Both the position numbers and the translations under genes were made by a program. Shown here one piece after another: positions 32,124-39,968 of a DNA stretch of 64,000 bases; the stretch's first letter is position 1; every line of letters starts with the position of its first letter. Location of the stretch: positions 24,125 through 88,124 of the forward strand of contig PLXW01000077.1 in assembly GCA_003151595.1 (NCBI GenBank), in the 5' to 3' direction. The DNA is from Myxococcales bacterium (GTDB lineage Bacteria > Myxococcota > Polyangia > Polyangiales > Polyangiaceae). The notes below the pieces were generated by a model. The model saw only the letters and a program-made list of their open reading frames with translations. It was not told the DNA's origin and searched no databases.

Positions 32124-32795
32124 TCACGTGCCATCTCTCGCCTCGAAACGCGCGAGCTCGTCGAGGAACGACTGCGCCGCGCTCAGGTTGCGCCCGGCGA
32201 TGTCACGAAGGAGCCGCACCAGGAGAGGCGAGCCCGTGAAGCGATCGACGAGTAGCTTCGACACAACGAGCATCGTCGGGACGAAGGCGACTCCGAACAG
32301 CACGTTCGCGATGATCCACGTCCGATCGAAGACCGCATAGGCGTCCACTCCGGCGAAGCCTTCCAGCGCGACGACGAGGAGCGGAATCCAGAGTAGCGGA
32401 CCGAGGAGGAGCGTCCACTTCGTCATCCGGATGCGCCCCATCCGCAGCGTCTCCAGCTCCCTCTGCACGGCGATGACGGGCGCATCGAAGGTCACGCGCC
32501 CGAGCGTCACGAGCTGGCGCGCGCCGAAGAGGACGTGCGCGATCGCGAAGACGTCGGCCACCAGGGCCGGCACGAGAAAGCGCAGTTCCAGGTGGGACGC
32601 CATGAAGCTGCCCAGGAAGAAGGCCGCGAGCAGGTTGAGGCCCAGCTCCAGCCAGAGGTAGGCCTGGAGGCGCCGCATCGCCGAGCCGGTAGCCTTCAGG
32701 CTCTTCTCGCGCAGCGCTGCCGCGCCGATCACGACGTTCTTCTCCGCCTTCGCCTCGCATGCGCGGAACTCCTCACGCAGGTCATCGAGCTTCAT
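32124..32795 (-). CDS. Multi-pass membrane protein paired with the ECF sigma factor
   Basis: A 223-residue protein with a charged N-terminal helix (to about residue 45) and four transmembrane segments in two hairpins (LWLELGLNLLAAFFLGSF and FLVPALVADVFAIAHVLFG; WTLLLGPLLWIPLLVVALEG and TWIIANVLFGVAFVPTMLVV). Its start overlaps the end of the sigma gene in ATGA, so they are coupled. It may be a membrane anti-sigma partner or a target of the sigma factor; no standard anti-sigma motif is visible. Confidence 0.8.
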   Translation of the reverse strand: MKLDDLREEFRACEAKAEKNVVIGAAALREKSLKATGSAMRRLQAYLWLELGLNLLAAFFLGSFMASHLELRFLVPALVADVFAIAHVLFGARQLVTLGRVTFDAPVIAVQRELETLRMGRIRMTKWTLLLGPLLWIPLLVVALEGFAGVDAYAVFDRTWIIANVLFGVAFVPTMLVVSKLLVDRFTGSPLLVRLLRDIAGRNLSAAQSFLDELARFEARDGT

Positions 32796-33322
32796 GGGTT
32801 TGCTCCTCCTTCTTGCGCAGCGTCGAAATCCCGCTGCAGCTTTTCCTTGATCCGGCTGATGCGGGTCGAAGCGTTCGTCGCCGAGATCCCGACGATCTCG
32901 GCGATCTCGTCGTGCGCGTATCCATCGAGGTAGAGGATGACGAGCGCGCGGCTCAGCTCGTCGAGCTCGCCGACGAGCCTCCGGAGGAGGCGCACGTCGT
33001 CGGTCGCTTCGTCCATGACCTTGTCGGCGGCGGCGAGCTCGAGCCCGAAGTCCTCGATGGGTACGTTCTCGCGCACGCGGCGGCTCGTGCTCCGGTGAGC
33101 AGAGATCGCCACGTTGACGGCGATCCGGTACATCCACGTGGAGAAGCGGCTGCGGCTCTCCTCGTAACGGGGGAACGATTGCCAGAGCTGGATGACGATC
33201 TCTTGAATGAGGTCGCCGCGGTCGTCGCGGTTGCGGCAGTAGCCGTTCGCGATCTTGTAGAGGATGCCCTTGTGCTCGGCGACGAGGGAGAGGAAGCCGT
33301 CGTTGTCGTTCGGGGTTGTCAC
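32792..33322 (-). CDS. ECF-type RNA polymerase sigma factor
   Basis: A 176-residue sigma factor with regions 2 and 4 only. Region 2 spans about residues 10-85 (DLIQEIVIQLWQSFPRYEE, then FSTWMYRIAVNVAI) and region 4 about 110-165 (ELDELSRALVILYLDGYAHD, then EIVGISATNASTRISRIKEK). The start is GTG. A strong palindrome lies 18 bases upstream (33340-33359). It is coupled to a membrane protein, suggesting a response to an envelope signal. It sits between two toxin-antitoxin modules on the opposite strand. Confidence 0.9.
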   Translation of the reverse strand: MTTPNDNDGFLSLVAEHKGILYKIANGYCRNRDDRGDLIQEIVIQLWQSFPRYEESRSRFSTWMYRIAVNVAISAHRSTSRRVRENVPIEDFGLELAAADKVMDEATDDVRLLRRLVGELDELSRALVILYLDGYAHDEIAEIVGISATNASTRISRIKEKLQRDFDAAQEGGANP

Positions 33323-33339
33323 GGGCGCCTGGTGAGTGA

Positions 33340-33359
33340 TTCGCCGGGGACCCGGCGAA
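33340..33359. promoter_or_regulatory. Perfect 9-bp inverted repeat upstream of the ECF sigma gene
   Basis: TTCGCCGGG and CCCGGCGAA flank GA. It lies 18 bases from the sigma factor's start, so it could be an operator or an mRNA hairpin near the ribosome binding site. Confidence 0.5.
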
Positions 33360-33682
33360 CGTCACACGCGCACGGTAGAAAACACCGCCTAGCCGCCGAT
33401 CGCGAGATTCTCGCTGAGAGCTCGCGATGATTCGCAGCGGCAGCGGGCGACTCGGCGCCCCTGACACGCCCGCGGCGCAGCGTCTCGGTGTGATCGAGCG
33501 CCGGGACCTCGAAGCGATCCAAGCTCATCAGGGACGGCGGGGCAACGAAAGTCCGTTCATGCGTTCGAGGTCGAGCCCGGCCTTCTGCGCGTCTGATCCA
33601 TCGACAGGCGTGCGGTCTCCGCTGCGCGGCTTCGCTGCTCCGGCGTTCCGTCGGTAGGCCCAGTCCGACCTCGACGCTCTTG

Positions 33683-33729
33683 CTCCCATTCTGGGAGGTG
33701 CTAGCTTGACGTCGCTCCCATTCTGGGAG
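33683..33729. promoter_or_regulatory. Twin palindromic operators of higBA
   Basis: Two identical 15-bp palindromes, CTCCCATTCTGGGAG (33683-33697 and 33715-33729), lie 32 bp apart, about three helix turns, on one DNA face. The second overlaps the GGGAGG ribosome binding site of the toxin gene. This is the expected layout for autorepression by the HigA antitoxin dimer. A TTGACG (33706-33711) between them may be a -35. Other parts of 33323-33740 show no gene. Confidence 0.8.
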
Positions 33730-33740
33730 GACGGGAACGC

Positions 33741-34052
33741 TTGAGACTCTACGTCCGAAGCCGGCTGCTCGCTTTCTGCGCGGTCCATCCGACTGCGAGA
33801 GGGCCGCTCAAGGCGTGGATCAAGGAAGTGGAGTCGGCGCACTGGGAGACACCGCAAGAGATTCGTGCGCGTTTCCGCTCCGCTGACTTCGTCGGAGGTG
33901 AGCGGGTCGTGTTCAACATCGGAGGGAACAAGTTTCGGCTCATCGTCCGAGTCGTCTACGCCTCGAAGGCGCACGACCTCGGCGGGATCTTGTTCATTCG
34001 CTTCATCGGCACGCACGAGGAATACGACGCGGTCGACGCCGCTACGGTCTGA
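33741..34052 (+). CDS. higB: HigB-family mRNA interferase toxin
   Basis: A 103-residue toxin of the RelE/HigB fold. It has the typical FNIGGNKFRLIVRVVYASK core and the ending LFIRFIGTHEEYD then VDAATV. HigB cleaves mRNA on the ribosome. The start is TTG 10 bases after GGGAGG, giving the normal HigB length; a weak start codon and the overlapping operator would keep toxin levels low. It lies 13 bases before the antitoxin, toxin first as usual for higBA. Confidence 0.88.
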   Translation: MRLYVRSRLLAFCAVHPTARGPLKAWIKEVESAHWETPQEIRARFRSADFVGGERVVFNIGGNKFRLIVRVVYASKAHDLGGILFIRFIGTHEEYDAVDAATV

Positions 34053-34065
34053 ACAGAGGATGCAC

Positions 34066-34551
34066 ATGAACCTTCGCCCGATCCGAAACGCAACGGACTA
34101 CCGAGACGCCATCGCGGAGAGCGAACGTCTCTGGGATGCGCGCCCCGGAACGCCGGAGCGCGATCGCCTCGAGGTCCTCGCCATGCTCGTCGACGTCTAC
34201 GAGCGCGAGAAGTTCCCCATCGGCCCGCCTGACCCCATCGAGGCCATCAAGTTTCGAATGGAGCAAGCGGGGCTCACGAGGAATGATCTCCTGCCGATCT
34301 TCGGTACGAGCGGACGAGTCTCGGAGGTTCTGACCGGAAAGAGGGCGCTTACGATCGAGATGATCCGCGGACTCCATGAGAGGCTCGGGATCGCGTACGA
34401 AGTGCTGGTTGGTCGTACGAGCAAGCGGGCGGTCGGGCGTACCAAGGCGGCGACCAGGAAGCTGCGCGGCGAGGCCAAGGCGAAGACCCGCGCAGGGGCG
34501 GCGGGGAAACGAAAGACCGGCAGCAGCGCCCGCGTCGGCGCTGGTCGGTAG
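34066..34551 (+). CDS. higA: HigA-family antitoxin with XRE HTH
   Basis: A 161-residue antitoxin. Residues 1-55 are the toxin-binding part (MNLRPIRNATDYRDAI, then DRLEVLAMLVDVYE). The helix-turn-helix spans about 63-115 (RMEQAGLTRNDLLPIFGTS, then GRVSEVLTGKRALT). A Lys/Arg/Ala-rich tail of about 40 residues is an unusual addition, similar in style to the tail on the MqsA protein here. An ATG two codons upstream sits too close to the AGAGG ribosome binding site, so 34066 was chosen. Confidence 0.87.
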   Translation: MNLRPIRNATDYRDAIAESERLWDARPGTPERDRLEVLAMLVDVYEREKFPIGPPDPIEAIKFRMEQAGLTRNDLLPIFGTSGRVSEVLTGKRALTIEMIRGLHERLGIAYEVLVGRTSKRAVGRTKAATRKLRGEAKAKTRAGAAGKRKTGSSARVGAGR

Positions 34552-34577
34552 TTTCAGGGGAACCTTCCCAGAGACCC
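34552..34577. repeat. Dispersed palindromic repeat, copy 4
   Basis: TTTCAGGGGAACC followed by TTCCCAGAGACCC, starting at the higA stop. The similarity to copy 1 continues downstream (CTTCCTCGCCGAA and CTTCGTTTTC), so the repeat unit may be about 70 bases. Confidence 0.75.
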
Positions 34578-34662
34578 TCGCGCTTCCTCGCCGAACGGCC
34601 CTTCGTTTTCGGCGGGCAATGTCCCTCGAAACGCTCGCTCGGCTCCCTGGCTCCAAAGCGGC

Positions 34663-37600
34663 CTACGATGGCTGACGGCCGCCCGCGAAGCCCGGGATGA
34701 TCATCGACGCCATGGTCGCAGGGGACACGATGCCTTGCGCTGCCATCCAAGCGTCGGCTCTCTCCACCAGCGCACGCCCCTCGTCCCCGCCGCGAAGAGT
34801 CCCCGCGTGCCGGTCGGCCGCCGCCGCGTGGAGGCGCATGTCGAGCGCTGCGAATCCGCGTCCGCCGGCATCGAGCTCCCGCGCCGCGCGATCGACGTCG
34901 CCTCGAAGCGCCGCCGCGCCGGCGTCAAGGGCGCTCGCCAGTGCGCTCCCTAGCTCCCATCGACTGCGCCTCAGGCTTCGTGCGTCGCGCTCCGCCGAGC
35001 GAACCAGATCGGCGCGCGCCGCCCCCTGCCGTTCGGCGGCGGCGGCGATCGCCGCGCTCCCCCTCAAGTGCAACGCCTCGGCGCCCATGATCCGGACCTG
35101 AGGAATGAGCGCACGCACGATCTGAGACCACTCCTGCGCAACTCGCTCATGAGCCGCGCCCCCACGCCCCTCGTAGAGATCGGCCCTCGTGAGGGCGAGC
35201 AGGCTCCAATAGTGTTGAGAGTGATAGCCGCGCTGGGTCCATTGCCCCATCGCGTCGCGGCAGGCGGCTCGCGAGGACGCGACGTCGCCTGCGCGGAGCC
35301 AGATCAGGTTTGGAACACCCGTGCGGAGCGTCGTGCCCGCGTAGATGTCGCCACGGACTTGAGCCTCGCGGATCCCTTGTTCGACCCGGCGGGCGAGCTC
35401 GGTGAGCTCCCCGAGCCACGCGACGGTCCAAATCGCCGCCAGCTGAGCGACGCGCAGCTCCCACCACGCGCCTGGACAGGTCCGGAGCATGCCCGCGGCG
35501 TGATCGCAGTGCTCCAATGCCGAGCAGAAACGTCCAAGCACGAACTGCGAGAACCCGACGCTCGCCTCGGTGAACGCCTGGACTCGTGCGTTTCCCGTTC
35601 GCTCGCCGATCGCTCGAGCCCTCTCGAGAAGCATCGCCGAACGCGCTGCGTTGCCGCTGGTGCCGAGATAGACGGCTTCCGCGGAGAGCGCGTGCGCCAC
35701 CCGATTCGGCTCGCCGAGCGCGAGCGCTGCCAGGAGGGCGCGCGTCTGAAAGTATCCTCCGCGGATCGTGTCCACGAGAGCCAGGATCCGGCCAACGCCG
35801 TGGCACGCTTCGAGGCGCGTGAGCGCGTGCGCAGGAACATCGTCTTCGGAGCGCTCCCGAAAGCGGAGGCCCCGGACGAGCAACAAGAAGCGATAGAGGA
35901 GGAGGCCAAACAGTGCGGCGAGCGGCGTGCGCGGCAGGTCGATCCCCACCGCGTTGAGCACGCTCCTCAGTGCTTCGTCCCCCTCGTCGAAACGACCTGC
36001 CGAGAGGAGCTCCTCGGCTGCGCGCCGCCGGAGATCGAGCGCCTGCATCGGTGGAGCGCCCGTTGCCGCGGCTCCGAAGTACTTGGCCGCGAGTGCGCCG
36101 CGCCCCGCGCTGGCGAGCGCCTCGCCGACCTTCGTCTGGAGCGCTCTGCGGTTTGGGGCGTCGCTCGGAAGCCACTCCAGGGCCCACTCGAACCACTGGG
36201 CCGCGCGCTCGAAGGCGAATGTTCGCGTGACCTGCTCACCGGCGGCGATCGCATGCGCCGCGGCGCGCCCGTCGTTCCCCGCCTCATGCCAATGCGTGGC
36301 GAGCGTCTCGGGATCGAGCCGCGAAGAGGACGCCTCGAACGCGATGGCGAGGGCCTCGTGCAGCGCGCGTCGGCGCGCCGGCTCGAGCTGCGCGAGGACG
36401 GCCTCGCGCACGCGATCGTGGTACGGCTCGATCGCGTCCGCCCATCGCGTACCACCGGTTCGCACCAGGTTGGAGACGCGCAGGATCGCTGCATGGCGCG
36501 TGAACTCGGCGGGCTCGAAGTGAGCTGCGGCGGCGATGACCTCCTGCGGGACTGGCTTTCCGGCGATGGCAACGAGCTCCACCATCTCGCGCGTGGGGGG
36601 CTCGAGCCGGGTGACGCGTGACCAAATCGCGTCGTCGAGATTCACGTCGCCGCGGGTCTCACCGCCGAGCGCCGCTTGCCGTGTCAGCTCTTCGACGAAG
36701 AGCGGATGCCCGCCGGCCTCGGTCGCGATCGAATCGGGATCGGCTCCGGGCGTATCGGAGCGCTGGAGCAGCGCGACCGCGAGCTCGCGCGCTTCGCCGT
36801 GATCGAGGGTTGCGAGCTCGATCACCCGAACGTCACCGGAGGTCGCAGCGCGGATGCGCTCGAAGTCTCCGGCCTTCGCGTCGCGACCGATGCGTAGGGT
36901 GCCAATGAGCAGGAGCGGCGGCGCATCGGGGGCTCGCAGAATCTCTGCGAGCGCGCGCAGGCCGTCATCGTCCGCCCATTGGAGATCGTCGATCACGACG
37001 ATCGTCCGTCGGCGAAGCGCGAGGCGCGTGAAGAGATCGCGAAGCGCGAGGAAGGCGCGTTGTCGCTGCTCCTGCGGTTCGATCGCCGGGCCCGGCGCCA
37101 TGTTCTGCTTGGCCAGTTGAGGGACGCGCAGCATCGCGGGGAACACCGGCGTGAGCAGCGTGGCGCGCGTGGGCAGCACTGCCGCCACCTCGGCTGCGGA
37201 CATCCGTGAGAGTTGCCGGCTGAGCGCATCGACGATCCCGTCGAGGGTCTTGTAGGGGACCGCTTCACGCTCGTAGCAACGCCCCTCGAGCAGCATCAGC
37301 CCAGGGTCCTCGAGCAGGAGTTGTCCGCTGAACTGGCGGACCGTGTGCGACTTGCCGATGCCCGACGCTCCGCACACCAGCACAGTGACGAGTCCGTTCT
37401 GGGGAACTGCGTCGAACGCGGCGCGGAGCTGCGCCAACTCGGCTGCGCGACCAACGAACATCGGCGGTTCTGTGGAGCCGCGTGCGGCGTACCTGCCCGC
37501 AGCCTCGGGCGCGGAGATGGAGCGGAGTACGTCCTCAGCGCTCGGACGTTTTGTGGGATCGAACCGGAGAAGCTTTCCGCAGAGCGCGTCGAGATCCGGA

Positions 37601-38388
37601 GGGACTTCGGGATTGAGCGTCGAGGCGAGAGGGGCCTCGTGCTTCTGCTTGTCGAGCAGGATCTGTAGTGGCGGTCCTTCGAAAGGGGGGCGTCCTGCGA
37701 GGAGCTCGTAGAGCATGACACCGACGGCATAGAGGTCCGCAGCAGGACCGATCTCCCGGGACGCGGCTTGCTCGGGCGCCATGTAGATCGGCGTTCCGAC
37801 GATCGCTGAGCCTGTCGAGCGATCTTCGACGGACGCTTCGGTCACGAGGCCGAAATCCAAGAGCACCACGCGACCCTCGCGCGTGACGAGCACGTTCGAC
37901 GGCTTGATGTCGCGGTGGACTTTGTTTGCGGCGTGCAGGGCGACGAGTCCTTCGAGGAGTTGTCGGAGCGCGACGCGCAGCCGCTCGATATCGAGCGGCC
38001 CGCACGCTTCAACCGCTGCGCCCTCCGCCGCGGCTCGGCTCCCCGGCTGCGCCGGGCCGTCACGGAGTGTGCTCGCATAGGCCACCGCTGGCGGCGTTGA
38101 ACGAACGTGGCTGACGAAGTCCACGCCGTCGAGCAACTCCATCGTGAAGAACCACTGACCATCCTCGTGAAAGAGCTCGTCGAGGACGACGAGGTTCGGA
38201 TGCGCGAGCCCCTGGAGCGCACGGAACTCACGCTTGAAGCGCGCGAGCGACGCGCCGTCGACGCGCCTCAAGGTCTTCAGCGCGACGGACGAACGCCGTT
38301 CCGCGTCGAACGCTTCGTAGACGACGCCCATCCCGCCCTCACCGACACGACGACCGAGCGTGAAGCGCTTCGAAGAGAGGACGTCCAC
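34663..38388 (-). CDS. Ser/Thr protein kinase / AAA ATPase / TPR giant
   Basis: A 1241-residue protein. The Hanks kinase domain (about 8-290) is intact: GEGGMGVVYEAFD loop, Lys in VALKTL, HRDIKPSN near 155, LLDFGLVTE and YMAPEQ. A long insert (Ala/Gly-rich) separates its lobes. An ATPase follows (about 323-600) with Walker A GASGIGKS near 340 and Walker B IVVIDDLQWAD. The C-terminal 600 residues are helical TPR-like repeats. The layout matches large kinase-ATPase regulators of the MalT/AfsR type found in myxobacteria. The ligand is unknown. Confidence 0.88.
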   Translation of the reverse strand: MDVLSSKRFTLGRRVGEGGMGVVYEAFDAERRSSVALKTLRRVDGASLARFKREFRALQGLAHPNLVVLDELFHEDGQWFFTMELLDGVDFVSHVRSTPPAVAYASTLRDGPAQPGSRAAAEGAAVEACGPLDIERLRVALRQLLEGLVALHAANKVHRDIKPSNVLVTREGRVVLLDFGLVTEASVEDRSTGSAIVGTPIYMAPEQAASREIGPAADLYAVGVMLYELLAGRPPFEGPPLQILLDKQKHEAPLASTLNPEVPPDLDALCGKLLRFDPTKRPSAEDVLRSISAPEAAGRYAARGSTEPPMFVGRAAELAQLRAAFDAVPQNGLVTVLVCGASGIGKSHTVRQFSGQLLLEDPGLMLLEGRCYEREAVPYKTLDGIVDALSRQLSRMSAAEVAAVLPTRATLLTPVFPAMLRVPQLAKQNMAPGPAIEPQEQRQRAFLALRDLFTRLALRRRTIVVIDDLQWADDDGLRALAEILRAPDAPPLLLIGTLRIGRDAKAGDFERIRAATSGDVRVIELATLDHGEARELAVALLQRSDTPGADPDSIATEAGGHPLFVEELTRQAALGGETRGDVNLDDAIWSRVTRLEPPTREMVELVAIAGKPVPQEVIAAAAHFEPAEFTRHAAILRVSNLVRTGGTRWADAIEPYHDRVREAVLAQLEPARRRALHEALAIAFEASSSRLDPETLATHWHEAGNDGRAAAHAIAAGEQVTRTFAFERAAQWFEWALEWLPSDAPNRRALQTKVGEALASAGRGALAAKYFGAAATGAPPMQALDLRRRAAEELLSAGRFDEGDEALRSVLNAVGIDLPRTPLAALFGLLLYRFLLLVRGLRFRERSEDDVPAHALTRLEACHGVGRILALVDTIRGGYFQTRALLAALALGEPNRVAHALSAEAVYLGTSGNAARSAMLLERARAIGERTGNARVQAFTEASVGFSQFVLGRFCSALEHCDHAAGMLRTCPGAWWELRVAQLAAIWTVAWLGELTELARRVEQGIREAQVRGDIYAGTTLRTGVPNLIWLRAGDVASSRAACRDAMGQWTQRGYHSQHYWSLLALTRADLYEGRGGAAHERVAQEWSQIVRALIPQVRIMGAEALHLRGSAAIAAAAERQGAARADLVRSAERDARSLRRSRWELGSALASALDAGAAALRGDVDRAARELDAGGRGFAALDMRLHAAAADRHAGTLRGGDEGRALVERADAWMAAQGIVSPATMASMIIPGFAGGRQPS

Positions 38389-38433
38389 GAGGGCGATCCT
38401 ATCGTGCGCGCTCGCGGCGGGTGCACGGAGGAG

Positions 38434-38456
38434 TTTCAGGGAACCTTTCCAAGAAA
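38434..38456. repeat. Dispersed palindromic repeat, copy 5
   Basis: TTTCAGGGAACC followed by TTTCCAAGAAA, between the kinase start and a short sequence resembling higBA pieces (38478-38507). Confidence 0.7.
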
Positions 38457-38477
38457 TCCTCGCCCGGTCTTCGGACG

Positions 38478-38507
38478 GAACAAGCTTCGGCTCATCGCTG
38501 GTCGGTA
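38478..38507. other. Short scar resembling a deleted higBA module
   Basis: GGAACAAGCTTCGGCTCATC (from 38478) matches the higB interior near 33926 with one change. It runs directly into GCTGGTCGGTA, which matches the end of higA at 34541 onward. Two pieces of one module joined in the right order suggest an internal deletion of a second copy. Confidence 0.45.
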
Positions 38508-38510
38508 ATT

Positions 38511-39785
38511 TCAGTGACGACGAGGGGAGCCGATTCGCGCTCCTTCCCGGTCTCCATGGTGGTCGCCTCTATCGTCGCGTGTCTCCGGCATGAGGACGAA
38601 GAGGATCGCGAACCCTGCCGCGGCGACGGCCGCTAGGAAGAGAAACCCGGCGCGGTATCCGAGGTGGTGGACGATGCTGCCGGCGATCACCTGACTGAGC
38701 GAAGCGCCGATTCCGACCGCGGTGCTGATGGCCCCCAGCGTGAGGTTGAACCGCCCCGTGCCTCGCGTCAGGTCGGCGATGACGAGCACCGAGACGACGC
38801 CGAAGATCCCCGCGCCCACTCCGTCGAGGAGCTGGATCGCGATCAGGAGCGCCGTGTCGTGCGTGAGCGTGTAGAGAACGCCGCGCACCGGCAGCACGCC
38901 GAACGCGAGGAGCAGCAGCGGCTTTCTCCCCCACGATCCGGCCTTCCGGCCCGACCAGGAGGCGAACAGCGTGATCACGGTCTGGGTCGTGACCACGCAC
39001 GCCGACATGAACAGCATCGAGCTTCGCCCTTTGCCCTTGGCCAGCATCTCGCCGAGGAGCGGGAGCATCGCGGCGTTCGCAAAGTGGAAGAGGACCGCGC
39101 AGACCAGGAAGATCACGAGCCGCCGATCCTCGAGCAGCTCGCGGACGCGAGTCGGCTTGCGGCCGTCGTCGCCGTCGTTCGCGCCGCGGGCGAGCTCGTA
39201 GTCGATCTCGTCGGGACGGATCAGGCGAAGGGTGAGGAGCGTCGGGACGGAGAGGGCGATGACGAAGAAGAAGATGCCGCGGTTCGCGATGAAGTAGCCG
39301 ATGAGTCCCATGAGCACGGCGGCGGTCACGTTGCCGGCGGAGTTGAACGTCTGATTGCGCCCCTGGCGCGTATCGAACGCGCGGCGGCCGACGATCCCGA
39401 GCGAGATGGCGCAGATCGTGGGGATGAAGAGGCTCGACATCCCGCCGATCACCACCTGTCCGATCATCACGGGCCAGAGCGACGGGAAGAGGGCGATGAG
39501 CAACGCGCCCGCCGCCAGCGCGATCACGCCGAAGGCGACCAGCGCGCGCTTGCTTCGGGCGTGGTCGACGAGCCCGCCGAGCGGCGTCTGGGTCGCGATC
39601 CCCGCAATCCCGCCGACCGTGAGCGCGAGCCCTACGCGCTCCTCGTTCCAGCCGTAGGCAACGAGGTACATCGCGAGAAACGGGCCCACGCCGGTCTGCA
39701 CGTCGGCGAGGAAGAAGTTGAGCCAGTCCAGGCCGCGCAGCGTGCGTGACGAAGGTCGTCGGGGGTCGTCGGGAGCCTCCTGCAC
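38511..39785 (-). CDS. MFS transporter
   Basis: A 424-residue permease with about 12 transmembrane helices and an intracellular loop after helix 2 that keeps the MFS signature in weak form (GGLVDHARSKRALVAFG). The middle loop (about 185-215) is acidic. A GTG at 39785 (VQEAPDD) was chosen as start. The frame is open upstream, but that part is Arg-rich and would overlap the divergent kinase gene. The substrate is unknown; drug or metabolite efflux is the usual guess for this type. Confidence 0.85.
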   Translation of the reverse strand: MQEAPDDPRRPSSRTLRGLDWLNFFLADVQTGVGPFLAMYLVAYGWNEERVGLALTVGGIAGIATQTPLGGLVDHARSKRALVAFGVIALAAGALLIALFPSLWPVMIGQVVIGGMSSLFIPTICAISLGIVGRRAFDTRQGRNQTFNSAGNVTAAVLMGLIGYFIANRGIFFFVIALSVPTLLTLRLIRPDEIDYELARGANDGDDGRKPTRVRELLEDRRLVIFLVCAVLFHFANAAMLPLLGEMLAKGKGRSSMLFMSACVVTTQTVITLFASWSGRKAGSWGRKPLLLLAFGVLPVRGVLYTLTHDTALLIAIQLLDGVGAGIFGVVSVLVIADLTRGTGRFNLTLGAISTAVGIGASLSQVIAGSIVHHLGYRAGFLFLAAVAAAGFAILFVLMPETRDDRGDHHGDREGARIGSPRRH

Positions 39786-39895
39786 GATCGGCGACCCTAC
39801 CGCGGCGGGGTGTCGGCGGTGCCGGCGCGTGCGGCTGACCTCCGACGCTTTCTCTCTCGACCTCGCGATGACCGGGGAGCCAAGACGGGCACGAG

Positions 39896-39917
39896 TTTCA
39901 GGGGACCTTCCCAGCGG
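39896..39917. repeat. Dispersed palindromic repeat, copy 6
   Basis: TTTCAGGGGACC followed by TTCCCAGCGG, in the 183-base space between the MFS gene and the kinase-nSTAND gene. It is the last copy seen. Confidence 0.65.
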
Positions 39918-39968
39918 GCGACGCGACACGCTTGACCGACGCGCGCGCGGGTCCTCTCCTCGGACGCG

